Source: Blastocladiella emersonii ATCC 22665
Taxonomy: Eukaryota; Blastocladiomycota; Blastocladiomycetes; Blastocladiales; Blastocladiaceae
Reading direction: 5' to 3'
NCBI GenBank assembly: GCA_025594325.1
Contig: JANHCV010000007.1
Location: 1,178,001-1,242,000, forward strand
Length of the DNA: 64,000 bases
Shown here: positions 22,398-35,865 of the stretch, piece after piece
Position numbering within the stretch: position 1 is the stretch's first letter
Layout of the letters: each line of letters begins with the position of its first letter
Notes under the pieces: generated by a model
Told to the model about the DNA's origin: nothing
The model's input: the letters and a program-made list of their open reading frames with translations, nothing else
Database searches by the model: none
Translations under genes and position numbers: made by a program

Positions 22398-25381
22398 CTA
22401 CTGCTTCCCGCCGCCGACGTCGTGCATCGAGTGCCACTGGCCCGTCTGCGACCGCGCGCCGCCCGCACCACCGTTCCCGTAGTGCGTCGAGAGCGTGTAG
22501 CTCATGCCGCCGGCCTGGAACGTGGACGTGCCGTTCGCCGCCGTCGTAGCACCACCGTTGCGTCCGTTGCCGCTCGACCGCGTGGCCGACGACTTGGAGT
22601 GGACGAGGCAGTGCACCGAGAGGGCGCGGACCCATTTCGCCTTGTCCTCGTCCTTGGAGAACTGGACGAGGTACGACACGTTGTCGGCGCGCAGCTCGAT
22701 GCACAGCGGGTAGTTGGACGGCGTCGGGTCGAACTGGACCGCGCGCAGCTTGAACAGCTTGCCCTGCTCCGTGTTGTTGGTGAGCCGCGTCAGCCCGAGG
22801 AACCCCTCGAGGGCGAACAGCGTGATGCGCTGCGTGTGCCACGTCTCGAACAGGCGGTTGGCGATCTTGACGGGGCACTTCTGCGACATGGTGCTGGCCT
22901 TGCCGGGGACGTGCTCGGCCGACGAGGTGCCGTCATTCGACGACCCGCCCTCCATGGACATCTTGATGCCCACGTTGCTCTTGGACGCGAGCACCAGTGC
23001 CATGGCAATGCGCCCGACCAGGCACGCGAACGAGAAGCACACGGCGTAAGTCACCGTGAACAGCTTGATGTACGTCGACGCCAGCGCAAAGTTCTGCTTG
23101 GACAGGTACAGGAACGGCGTCACCACGACACCGCACAGGAACACGTTCTACGCGAGCACGGTCGTGGTCAGCATCATTTCGACGAGGAGAGTGAAAGAAA
23201 AGCCGTACCTGGACCGCGTACGCGATGAACACCGACTCGCGGAACGCCGAGTACACCTTGCGCGTCTTGTACGCGAGGACCGCGAGGACGATGAGCAGGA
23301 CCGCGTTGTACGCGATCGAGATGGTCTTGAACGCCGTCTCGACCGTGGTGTTGGCCGACCGGCACTCGTACGAGTTGGACGTGAGCGACGACACGAGCAT
23401 CGGCTGCAGCGGCGACAGCAGCGTCCACACGACCAGGATCGCCGACTGTACCACCACGATCAGCAGGCACGACATGAACAGACGCGTGTTGCTCAGCTGG
23501 ACCAGCTTCGTCAGTGCCTTGTTGCTACACGGGCGCGCGGATGCGTGTGAGGGCCGGGTCGCGGAGGCGGAGCGAGCGGGACGGAAACGTACTCGAAGAT
23601 CTTCCAGATGCGGTACGCCTTGGCCGCGACGGCGCTGAGCACGAGCTCCATGCCAACGAGCAGGATCCACGACTGGAGGTTGCACGTCATGGCGGTCGGC
23701 ACGTCGAGCCACAGCGCCTCGGCGCCGAGCACCATGAGCAGGCCAGCCGAGATGAGCGAGAGGAACGGGAGCGACATGTTCTTGACGGCCGACGACTGGC
23801 GCTTGGTGAACAGGTACGCCATCGTGGCGACGATCACGGCCGCGATGGAGCCGAGGAGCAGGAGGATCGCGATCCCGCCCGCCGACTTGTACGTGATGTA
23901 CCCCTGCAGCATGGTCGGCACGTCCTTGGGCACGTCCGAGGTGCCCGCGAAGAAGGTCGGCGGGTCGCGCTTGATGAGCCCGGACCCGTTGACGGGCAGG
24001 AGGTACGCCGTCTTGGTCTCCATGCCGTACACGTTCATGATGGCGTAGTCGCTGACGCGGTCGCCGTTGGCGTCGAACCCGACGGCGCCCGTGACGCCGT
24101 TGTACGGGACCAGGAACTGCGCGAGGCTGAAGGTCGCCGGGTAGTTGCGCGCGAGGACCGCCGACTCGCCGACGGCCGCCACGGCCTTGATGATTCCGCG
24201 CGCCAGGGACATGAAGCAGTCGCGGTAGTAGAGCGAGTAGGGCAGCACCTGGCGCTGCGGGAACTGGGACCGGTACGCGTTGAGGAACGGCTCCGACCCG
24301 GGCGTGCGCTCGGCGGGGAACGCGAACAGGAGACCGTTCACGACCTCGCGGTCTTTGGCCGAGTACTGCGGCTTCTTGAGCTCGTCGACGACACCGTTCG
24401 TGCCCTCGCTCGCGAGCCACACCCAGTCGTTGCCGATCAAGCCCTTTTCGCGGGCGAGGCGCGCGATCGGGATGAAGTCTGGGAACGTGCCGAGGTACAG
24501 CACGATGCGGGTCCCCGCCGTCACGATGGCGTCGAGCGATAGCGCGTACCCCTCGTGGTCGTCGCCCGGCGTGAAGCTCTGCGCCGTGTTGACGCGGATC
24601 TCGAGCTCGTTGGCCTTGTTCATGAAGTTGGTCATGATGCCGGTGCCGTACGCGCTACATCGAACTGCGCGTCAGTCATCATCCTTCGCGGAGCGCTGCA
24701 GCAGTGGGGGCAACGTACTCGGAGGCGAACAGGACCGCGACCGAGTTCCACCCCATGGCCTTGACGAAGCGCGCGAGGAACACGCTCTGGGCGACGTCGG
24801 GCGGGATCGTGCGGAAGAAGTACGGGTGGTTGGTCTTATTGCTGAGCTCGGGCGACGTGGCGGCGCCAACGCACTGCCACAGGTTGAACTGCTGCGCGCT
24901 AAGGCTCATGGGGATCGACACCGAACTCGAGTAGTCGCCGATGAGGCCGACGGCGCCCGACTGCGCGGCCGAGAAGACGGACTTGACGCCCTTGGACAGG
25001 ATGTTCTCGGAGTCGTAGCTAGCGAGCGAGGCGGGGGCGGGTGGGTGAGTAGGCGGTGGTGGCGCAGCAGGATGGGCAGAGACAACGTACTGGATGAGCT
25101 GGAACGTGTGATTCGTGCCGGCGCTCGCGGCCCACTGGTTGATGTCGTTGACGGACGCATCGAGCACGTCCTTGGCGCTCTGCGCGACCGTGCCCATGGC
25201 TACAACATCAAGGGGGTCAGTTACCGGCGCCGCGGCTGGCGGCGATGGGCAGGGACCACGTACGGGCGTTGGCGATGGGCAGGGTCACGGCAATCTTGAA
25301 CTGCGCGGCATGCGCTTGCCGCGCAACGACGAGCAGCACGGCCGCCAGTGCCAGGAGGGCGACGGAGGCGCGCGGAGCCAT
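22398..25381 (-). CDS. Class C (GABA-B/mGlu-like) GPCR with a C-terminal PH-like domain
   Basis: Six exons on the minus strand, 25264-25381, 25091-25199, 24719-25018, 23593-24654, 23209-23524 and 22398-23147, give 884 residues with phases matching at every junction. A signal peptide (LLALAAVLLVVARQAHA) comes first. A periplasmic-binding-protein-type ligand domain follows to about residue 420, with IGDYSSSVS and FASDAYGTG characteristic of ANF-receptor folds. Seven hydrophobic helices run from about 433 to 685 (TM1 IAILLLLGSIAAVIVATMAY; TM7 FTVTYAVCFSFACLV). After them, about 727-815 looks like a PH domain, ending in the W-containing helix DKAKWVRALSVH. Class C receptors sense amino acids, GABA or ions at the plasma membrane. 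The ligand here cannot be read from sequence. The PH-like tail is unusual. Confidence 0.85.
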
Positions 25382-26258
25382 GGTCGAGATGGGTTTGTGG
25401 GGAAGGGTATGGTACAGGGAGGGAGGGGAGAGAAGCTCGGCCGGCCGCGAAGGGAGAAACAGCGGGGCCGTGTCTAAGTCTAGGGGAATCAGGCGACCGC
25501 TGCTCTCCGAGTTTGGGAGCACGAGCGAGGATGGGAGGGTGACGAGCCGCTTAGGGAGAGCGACAGCGTCTGCGTTGATGCTTGATGAGGGAAGAGATAC
25601 GGGGAGCGGGGAGAAGGGACGTTTCGAGGCCTCCGAGTCCTGCCCTGCCTCACCGAGTGGTCGGTCCCCCGTTGCTGCATACCGCTAGCGGTGCAAACAA
25701 CGAACGGAACGATGCTGCCCGCGCCCCTGAAAGCGCGCCCAATCGCCTCGCGGCGCGTGATTGAAATTTTGGCGCGTGATGCGCCATGATGCGGCGCCGC
25801 CTGCTGCGCCACAGCGTAAGCGCGTCCGCGCGTAAGCGGTTTGGTGACTGGACGCCACGGCGCCGCCGCCCGCTTGCGCTCCACTGAACCGCGCGTCGCC
25901 ACCTGGCGCGTAAACCGCTAACGGCGAGTAATGGTGCTTGCTTGCGCGCCGCGGATTCAGTGCGTTGCTGCTGCGCTGCTGCTGCGCTACGCCCGCGACT
26001 GCGCGTTGCTTCGGGTGCGCGGAGGGAGAGAGAGAGCGAGGTCGAAGAGTGATCCCATCGTAAGCACATCGGTTGCGGCCAGCGTCGCGTCGCGCCCGCG
26101 TGGGCCATGCACGGATTCGGGCGCGAGGGAGGTCCGTGGCTGTTGGCCAGCCGGCGCGACGGTGACAAGGGTGATGAATGAACGCACATCTCGAGAGTAT
26201 ATTTACGATCCCTTGTCCGACAACGCGACGGGACCGTGCGCCGCAACGACGGCCAAAC
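25382..26258. other. Intergenic region upstream of the GPCR and downstream of CAP
   Basis: Both neighbours are on the minus strand. It holds the GPCR promoter and the CAP 3' end. Open frames are GC-driven and overlapping. I see no conserved gene, RNA gene or clear repeat. Confidence 0.45.
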
Positions 26259-27873
26259 TCAGCCCTTGTGCTCGACGGGCACCGTGACAGTCGCGCCGGT
26301 CGCAAAGTCGACCGTGGTCTTGAACTGCTCGGCGATCGGGAGCTCGCGATAGTCGCCGTCGGCGTTGTGGGGCGCGAGGAGGATGTTGATCTCGGACGAC
26401 TTGGCCGTGAGCACCTCGACGCCGCACGCCTCCTTGGCGAGGTACAGCGTGACGCCGTCCGAGTTGTCGATGGCGATGGTCGGGACGGCGCCCGACACCT
26501 GGAGCTGGACGCCCTTGCCGTTGACCACGTCGACGGTCGACACGGCCGACTCGATGACGACGGCCGTCTTCTTGCACCCGTCGATGGTCACCGAGTTGAC
26601 CTTGCCCTTGACCTGCACGGCGCAGTCGGCGCACCCGTACATGTACACGACCGTCTTGATGGACGTGTCGTCGATCACAATGTCGCGCTTGCCGACATAG
26701 TTCTCGATCACCCACTTGTTGCCCTGCAGCGACATGGACGCGGGCTTCTTGGCGGCCGCGGGGGCGGCGGCGGTGGCGGGAGTGGCGGCGGCGGCCTTGG
26801 CACCCGTCGAGGCGGGCACGACGCTGCTGGCGCGCAGGGCCGGGTTCTTGTGCGTCATCTCCGACTTGTCGACCTTGCGCAGGCCCGCCGTGACCGAGGA
26901 CCCGACGTTGAGCTGCGCGAACAGCGCGTTGCGCGTGTCGTCACCACCGCCCGAGGACGCCGCGGACGTGTCCTCGGGGACCGGCGGGGGCGGCGGCGGG
27001 GGCGGCGGGGGCGGGCCGCCGGCCGACGGCTTGGGCGCCGCGGGCGCAGCCGGAGCAGCGGGAGCCGCCCCGCCCTTGAGCTTGGGGAGAGCAGCCGCGA
27101 GATCGACGGCCGACGCCTGGTTGCTCCAGACGAGCCCGGTCGTGTGGTACTGCTTGACGTACGCGAGGAGGTCGTTGAGGAGCGCGGTCCAGGCGGCGAC
27201 CCAGGCGAGGTCGGGGGCGTCGGAGCCCTTGAAGTCGCGGAAGACGCGGTTGGCGTAGAACTGGGCTGCGTCCTTCATGTCCGAGATGTAGGGCGCGGGC
27301 TTGGGGTCGACGACGACCCAGCCGAGCGCGGGCACGCCGTCGGCGACGGCCGTCAGGTGGTTGAACTGCTTGGACGTGCGGTTCTTCTCCTTGATGGCGA
27401 TCACGGCCTCGATGGCCTCGCGGATCGTCGCGATCGCCGTCTGCGAGTCCTTGCCCATGGGCCAGTCGCCCGGCTTCTTGGTCCCCGACGCCACCTGGAT
27501 CAGGCGGCCCGTGTGCACCAGCGCCTTCTTGACGAGCTCGGCCTGGTGGTTGATGCGGGTGAGTTTGCGTGTGCGGGACGTGTGTAGCAGCGTGAGGGCG
27601 TACCTGCTCCTTGACGAGCCCGCCGACGGTCCACGACAGCTCGACGTACTGGGCGAGGGCGCCGTCGGTGATGGCCGACTCGAACGCGGCCGCCGCACGC
27701 GACAGCTCCTCGGCGGGCGCCGCAGCGGGTGCCGCAGGGGCAGCAGCACCGGCCGCAGCAGCGGGCGCGGGCGGCGCGCGGGTGGCGGCGGAGCGCGCAA
27801 AGTCCTCGATCTTGGCCGTGGCGGCCTCGAGGCGGCGCACGAGCTCCGAGAGCTCTGGGGGGACGGTTGACAT
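26259..27873 (-). CDS. CAP1: Adenylyl cyclase-associated protein CAP (Srv2-like actin regulator)
   Basis: Two exons, 27604-27873 and 26259-27542, give 517 residues starting MSTVPPELSELVRRLEAAT, a typical CAP oligomerisation helix. The helical folded domain follows (GDWPMGKDSQTAIATIREAI to about 225). A polyproline stretch lies at about 267-279, a WH2-like segment at about 293-320, and the C-terminal beta-helical CARP domain at about 358-515 (QGNKWVIENYVGKRDIVI). CAP binds G-actin and cofilin-bound filaments, promotes filament disassembly and nucleotide exchange, and in some fungi binds adenylyl cyclase. Domain order and length match the family. All expected parts are intact. Confidence 0.93.
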
Positions 27874-28198
27874 GGCGGGTGTAGGTGTGCAGCTAGAGTG
27901 CGTGGCGCTGGACGGGGGAGAGCAGATTCGAAGCGGATGAGCGACGCGTTGCAACCTTGGCGGCGATCGCGGAACCGCCCGTCAGCTGCCGCACGTGCGG
28001 AGCACCCCGTTTCGGAACGCGTCTCGCGCCGCGCGCTTTTGTCTCCCCCACGACGCGTCTCCCCGTGCGAGTGAGAATGGAAAGAACAGTTTCTAATATA
28101 ACACCAGCCAATCCGCCGCGAGGGGCGATCGCCAAACACAACAAGGACAGGTATAGATGCCGCACACCGACGACCGCGGCCGAGAATAACACCGACTA
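27874..28198. promoter_or_regulatory. Upstream region of CAP
   Basis: This lies between the CAP start and the 3' end of the kinase gene. It contains ACGCGTCTCGC at 28017-28027, which in CAP orientation reads GCGAGACGCGT followed by TCCGAAA, 144 bp before the CAP start codon. No gene is present. Confidence 0.5.
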
Positions 28199-30613
<2,415 letters not shown>

Positions 30614-31837
30614 GATGGCGGTGGTAGTAGTGGTAGAGCGAGTCCGGCAGTGGTAGGTGTCGAGTCGTCGAGATGGAGCGGGTTATGCGAGTATGCAGGG
30701 AGGGGAGAAAGACTGGACGAGTCGAGCGAGCGCACGGAAGGTTAGTCGCTGTAGAGTCGAGACGGTCAGTCGGTAGCGGCGAGGAGAGCACGGGTGTGGG
30801 GTGGGAGAGGGAGTGGTGGGCCATGATCGCGAAATATTCGCTGGGGTCGGTGGCTGGCCGCGGGATGATACACGTGGGAGACATTGCGGCTATTACCTCT
30901 TCGAGGCCGTGGATTCAAGCGATGTCGGAGGGAGGGAGAGGATGGAGAGAGCCGAGGAATGGGCAGGTATGGTGCTTCGATTGAGGAGGGCGAGTGGGGA
31001 AAGGGAGGGCGAGGGGCGGCGGAGGGGGACCTCGATCGTGAGCGATGGCCGGCCGGGCCGGCCCGTCGGTGCATGCAGGGCAGACTTACCGTGTGTAGCC
31101 GTGCTCGAGCAAGCGAATATGCGTCGGAGCTCGAGGCCAGGTCACGTCGCGCGGTTATGAGCGAGCGGGGTGTGGGTGGCTGATCGCGTATGCGCGTGGT
31201 CGAGGCAAGCCAGTCGGTCGGTCGGTCGTTTGAGGATTTCGGCGAGCGCGAGGTGCGGCCGTCTATCTAATGCAGCGAGTCAGGAGAAGCGGGCGAGCGT
31301 GTCGAGGAGACGAGCGAGCGGTGGTGGGGGGTCTGCCGCGGCGGCGGAGGGCAGTCGGTCGCGAGACGCGTCGCGCGTGCCGAACTTGTGGACCGGGTGC
31401 GAGACACTCGCGAACGAAAAATATATGGCACGGCACTCCCTCGTGCAGCCGGGTTGGGCAAGGAAATCGCCGCGCAAAGTGTCACCCACCGCAACATACA
31501 ATGTGACTCGGCGCGGCGCGGTATCCGCCGGACGTGCAGCGCGGCGGCGCGCGCGAGGCGAGGCCTCCCTCGTTCCTTCGCTGACCCTCTGATTCGCGTC
31601 TCGCACCATGGCGGCGGCGGGCCTGTGCCACATCGCCGGCGGCGGCGCAACACGGAGCGGCGAGACGAAAGCGAAACGCGACGCGTCGCGGCCGCGCGGG
31701 AGACGCGCGTGGAAATCGCGTGACGGTCCCGCGTCTCTCAGGTCAAGCCACGCCGCCGTGTTCGCTCGTCCGTTCGCTCGTTCGCTTCTGGCCGCCGATC
31801 CCTCGACCTGGTCGACCATGAACCGCCGCATGTAACC
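30614..31837. promoter_or_regulatory. Long divergent intergenic region between MARK and the PSME3IP1-like gene
   Basis: This is 1.2 kb without a supportable gene. GCGAGACGCGT lies at 31361-31371 in plus orientation, and the related GGGAGACGCGCGTGGAAA lies near 31697, closer to the plus-strand gene. Frames that stay open here disagree between strands and look like GC artefacts. Confidence 0.45.
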
Positions 31838-32789
31838 ATGTCCTCGTTTGCCGAACTTGCTGCAAAGAACCTTGCTACCAAGAGCTTCATCACCGCCGAG
31901 GAGGCCGAGGAGGCCCGCCGCCAGCGCGACGAGGCGTACCGCCGCATGGGCAAGGGTCTGTTGCTGGGCGCTTCCTCTTCACGAGACGTGCAGGACGAGA
32001 CGCTCACGTCGAATTGTGGAACGTAGAGCCGCCGCCGGAGGTCGGTAGCGATGCCCGTCCGCTTGCCGAGCGGTACGCCGAACCTCCCTCGCCGCGCGAC
32101 ACCCTACCCTCGCACTCACATCCGCTCCCACTAGACTCGCCGAGCAGCGACGGATCAAGGAGGAAGACGAGGAAGCCAAGATGGCGCTGGCGAACCACGT
32201 CCCGATGCTCGACGAGGAGGACGCCGAGTACCTCAACGACGTGGCGCTGGCGCAGCGCGAGGCCGAGCTCGAGCAGCAGGAGCGCGAGCGCCGCGAGATC
32301 GAGCGGTTCCGCCTCGAGCGCGAGCGCGCCGAGGAGGCCGCGCGCAAGGCCGCCGGCGCCGACCCGATCCCGATCGCTGAGCTCGCCGCGTCGACCCGGC
32401 CCTCGCTCGTCCGTGAGCTGCTTCTCGACGCCAACCAGATCGACGACGACGCGGCTTCTTCATACCGGAGTGCCGCGGCGAAACGTGTGCCCGCTGTCGT
32501 CAAGACCTCGTTTTCGGCGCGGTCTGCCACGGCCCGCGTCGCCGGCGACGTGCAGCGGTCGATCCTCTCGGCCGGCATAGTCACACGCAAGCGCCAGAAC
32601 TCGGAGCCCGAGCAGCAGTCGGGCGCCGACGCGAAGCGCACGCGGACTCGGTCGCCTGCGCGGTCATCGCCGACCAAGACGACAGCGGCTCCGCCAAGGC
32701 CTGCCGCTGCGCCCGCGCCAGTCCCTGCGCCAGCAGCAAAGAAGATGCTCGTCGCGTACGATAGCGACGAGAGCGACGAGGATGACTAG
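31838..32789 (+). CDS. PSME3IP1/FAM192A (NIP30)-domain protein
   Basis: Three exons, 31838-31955, 32027-32072 (46 nt) and 32135-32789, give 272 residues. The N-terminus carries the NIP30 pattern: FITAEEAEEARRQRDEAYRR, then PLAERLAEQRRIKEEDEEAK, then MLDEEDAEYLNDVALAQREAE in a long charged coiled coil. This matches the family's ERLxEQKxxKxxEYEEQ and LDEDExxFLxxV signatures. The C-terminus is low complexity and ends in acidic serines (YDSDESDEDD), resembling the casein-kinase-2-type tail by which the human protein binds the PA28-gamma proteasome activator. The family is nuclear. The short middle exon is needed to keep the motif intact. Confidence 0.82.
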
Positions 32790-32892
32790 CTCTCACGTTC
32801 ATTCAATGACCAGTTTTGATCCATCCCACAACGACTCTGATTGATTGAAGTGCTCTGATTCCTCGCTCGGACATCATTCGCAACAAAACCCG

Positions 32893-35448
32893 CTACCGCT
32901 GCCGCCCGTGCTCGCCGGACGCGCTCCCGCCACTGCCCGGCCGCCCGCCGCCGCCTCCGCGCGACGGGAGCGGCGGAAGCGACGGTCCGCCCGGCCCACC
33001 ACCACCGCCGCCGCCGAGGTTGCGCCGACGCAGCGGCGGGGGCGGGAGCCGGTCGCGGTCGCGTTCCCGCTCACGTTCCCTGTCCCGCTCGCGCTCGCGG
33101 TCCCAGTCACGCTCGGGCTCGCGCATGAACGGGCGGTCGCGGTCGCGGTCCCGCTCGCGGTCACGGTCCCGCCCCGGTCCACCACCGCGCGGCCCGCGGT
33201 CCCAATGCGGCGGCCCGCCGGGCGCGTTCGGGCCTGGACTCGAGTTGCTGCTCCCACCACCGCCACCGCCGCTCTCGGACGGCTGCCAGAACCGTTCGCG
33301 GGCGTCGCGCGCGAGCGGGAGTGGGGGGAGTGGGAGCGGCGGGAGGTGTGGGTGGCCGCGGTCGGGCGGGTCGTCGAACCGGCCGCGGTGGTCGCCGCCG
33401 GGAGTCCACCGGTCGCCGCCGCCCTCGCGGTCGCGGTCGCGGTCACGGTCGCGCAGATCACGCTCGCGTTCCCGGTCACGGTCGCGGTCACGGTCAGGTA
33501 CCCACGACCGGTCGCGGTCCCGCTCGCGCATAGGAGGCGGGCCGCGGTCGCGGAACTGCGGCGGCGGCGGCTCGTCGCGCATTCGCGGTCCACGCGGCAT
33601 CGACGGCGGACCACCGTAACCGCCATCGTCGGCCGAGTCGAGCCCGGACCCGTCGCCGGTGCGCGGCCGCACGCTGCCGCTGTTGCTGCCCGAGTAGTCG
33701 GACCCGAGCGCGGGCTTGGTGGGCGAGGTCGGGAGCGAGTGCGGGCCGTGCGGCGGCGGGCTGCGCCACGCGTCGCGGTCCCACCGGTCGCCGCCGCGGG
33801 CGTCGTCGCGCTCGCGGTCCCGGTCACTCCGCTCGCCGCGGTCGCGCATAGACCCGCCGCGCTGCGGCAGCGGACGCTCCCAGCGCGGCGGCGGGCGCGG
33901 CGGGCCGCCACGGGTCAGGCCGAGGTCGCGTTCCCGCTCGCGCTCGCGTTCCCGGTCAAGCTCGATCTCGCGGTCCCGCTCGCGCAGGTCGCGTTCGCGC
34001 GCTTGTTCCCGGTCACGCATCTCGCGTTCCCGCATCTCGCGCAGGTCGCGGTCCCGGTCCCGCTCGCGCTCGCGGTCACGATCACGCGTCGGGAGCGGCG
34101 GAAGCGTGGGCGCGGCGGGTTCGGGCGAGGGGACGTACGAGTCGAGCTGCGAAAGCGGGTGCGGGCGGCCGCTACCGGGTGTACCGAGGTCGCGCGGGGG
34201 TAGACGGGCGGGCCGCTCGCGCGGGAGGGGCGGGAGGCGGGGCCGGTCGCGGTCACGGTCACGGTCGCGCTGCTCGCGCACCTCGCGGTCGCGGACGCGG
34301 GACCTGGACCGCTCGCGGTCGTCGGGTTGCGGTTGCTGCTGTGCGGGGGCCGGAGTCGGTAGCGCCGGCGGGCGTTCCGGTTGAGACGAGGGCAACGGCG
34401 GGAGCGGTGGTGGTGGTGGTGGTGGTGGCGGAGGCGGAGGCTGGGCCGCGCGCTGGAGGGTATCGGGCGAGCTGGTCGCGGTGCGCTCGGACGACAGCCA
34501 GCGCGGCGACGAGGCGACCGTCTCGATGACGGGCATCGGCTGTTGCTTTTGCGGCGGTTGCCGCGCGGGTTCGGGTACTGGCGCGGGCTCAGGTGGAGCG
34601 GGTTTCTCCTTGGAGGCGGGTTTCTCCTTGACGGTGACGGCAGCCGGTGGTGGTGGAGGGATCTCGGCCGGCGCGGGGGCAGCGGGGGACGCGACCGCCG
34701 ACGTCGACGAGGACTGCGCCTGCCCGACCATGTGCATGACGAGACGCATCTCGAGGTTGCGCAGGCGGTCGAGGGCGTCCTCGAGCTCGGTCAGCCGCTG
34801 CACGCGCTGCGTGTTCGGGCTCGCGGGAGCGGCGGGCGCGGCGGACGCCGGAGCTGGTGGGGCAGCGGGCTCCAGTGCAGGGGCGGGGGCCGTCTCGTCG
34901 GGTTTCGAGGCAGCGTCGGCGACAACCGCGGGAAGCGGTGGAGCCTTGGGCTCGGTCGCAGACAGTACGGGCGGGGACTCGACGGCAGCCGCCGGCCCCG
35001 ACTCAGCCGTGGGCGCCGACGCCGCGACAAGCGCAAGATCGCGCCGCCTGCGCTCGCGCTCCTCGTCCTCGACCGCTTGCCACCTCTCCTCGGCGGCGCG
35101 CCGGCGCTCGAGCTTCCGCGCGAGCTTGGCGTCGTACTCGCGGGCGACGAGTGAGTCGAGCATCTTGCCGAGGAAGTGGACGCGGAGCTTGGTCGCGAGT
35201 TCCGACGACATGGGCTCCTCTTCCCACGCGGCGGCCGCGGGCGGTTTCGAGGGGGACGACCGGTTGCGGCCGCCGCCGCCGCCGCCCGAGCCGGACTTGG
35301 TGCCGCCGCCCGACGAGCCGCCGCTGCCGCCCCCGCCGCCGGCGCGGGTTGAGCCGCGTCGGTCGAGCGTCGTTGTCGTTGACGCGCCGCCGCCGCCGCC
35401 GGTCCCGCCGCTGGCGGATTTCGGGGCGCGGCCGGTCGAGGAGCTCAT
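32893..35448 (-). CDS. Arg/Asp/Glu-repeat low-complexity protein, possibly RNA-associated
   Basis: This is a single-exon minus-strand gene of about 851 residues, started at MSSSTGRAPKSAS because the upstream frame reads like a leader. Residues 1-90 are Gly/Ser/Thr rich. A conserved-looking helical stretch follows (SSELATKLRVHFLGKMLDSL, then a charged coiled coil). After Ala/Pro-rich linkers and a short second helix, the C-terminal half is dominated by alternating Arg with Asp or Glu (RDRDRERERDRD blocks) mixed with Pro/Gly-rich segments. RD/RE repeats are common in splicing and polyadenylation factors (inference only). There is no RRM, helicase or zinc-finger motif. Confidence 0.65.
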   Translation of the reverse strand: MSSSTGRAPKSASGGTGGGGGASTTTTLDRRGSTRAGGGGGSGGSSGGGTKSGSGGGGGGRNRSSPSKPPAAAAWEEEPMSSELATKLRVHFLGKMLDSLVAREYDAKLARKLERRRAAEERWQAVEDEERERRRRDLALVAASAPTAESGPAAAVESPPVLSATEPKAPPLPAVVADAASKPDETAPAPALEPAAPPAPASAAPAAPASPNTQRVQRLTELEDALDRLRNLEMRLVMHMVGQAQSSSTSAVASPAAPAPAEIPPPPPAAVTVKEKPASKEKPAPPEPAPVPEPARQPPQKQQPMPVIETVASSPRWLSSERTATSSPDTLQRAAQPPPPPPPPPPPPLPPLPSSQPERPPALPTPAPAQQQPQPDDRERSRSRVRDREVREQRDRDRDRDRPRLPPLPRERPARLPPRDLGTPGSGRPHPLSQLDSYVPSPEPAAPTLPPLPTRDRDRERERDRDRDLREMREREMRDREQARERDLRERDREIELDRERERERERDLGLTRGGPPRPPPRWERPLPQRGGSMRDRGERSDRDRERDDARGGDRWDRDAWRSPPPHGPHSLPTSPTKPALGSDYSGSNSGSVRPRTGDGSGLDSADDGGYGGPPSMPRGPRMRDEPPPPQFRDRGPPPMRERDRDRSWVPDRDRDRDRERERDLRDRDRDRDREGGGDRWTPGGDHRGRFDDPPDRGHPHLPPLPLPPLPLARDARERFWQPSESGGGGGGSSNSSPGPNAPGGPPHWDRGPRGGGPGRDRDRERDRDRDRPFMREPERDWDRERERDRERERERDRDRLPPPPLRRRNLGGGGGGGPGGPSLPPLPSRGGGGGRPGSGGSASGEHGRQR

Positions 35449-35865
35449 GGCGGGGAGGGGTGTAGTGGTGCGTGAAGTGGTGGTTGCACGGAGTTGGGTC
35501 GTCAGATCGGGGGCGGATACATGGAGGGCGTCGGGGTCAAGGTACGAAGGAGGTGAGAGTGTCGCGACGTGGAGGTGGTTCTGGCGCGAGTATTGAGCGA
35601 CATGACGCATCGAATACTCTCTAAAATAGGCCAGGGACGAGCTGAGACCTCGAAAATGATATTTTGCGTCGCTTATACAGCGGTGGTATGTTTTACGCGT
35701 CATAGGAGCTATAATTCACGACGGAGAGCCCATGGCCTGGCCCATGGCGGCGAGCCCGATGACCTCACATGAGCGCGACGCGGACGTGGCGCAGACCACT
35801 CCACTCCTCCCTGACATCGACCAGCGCGATCACGACGCTGATCACCCTCATCGCACATATCACAA
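35449..35865. promoter_or_regulatory. Divergent intergenic promoter region
   Basis: This region of about 420 bp separates the minus-strand RD/RE protein gene from the plus-strand small protein gene. The centre (about 35600-35720) is locally AT-richer. No gene or recognised motif is supported. Confidence 0.4.

Noticed and set aside
32893-34300. Long plus-strand frames of alternating Arg/Ser and of Val/Ala repeats
   Set aside because: They are shadows of the minus-strand RD/RE gene. The repeat DNA is open in several frames.
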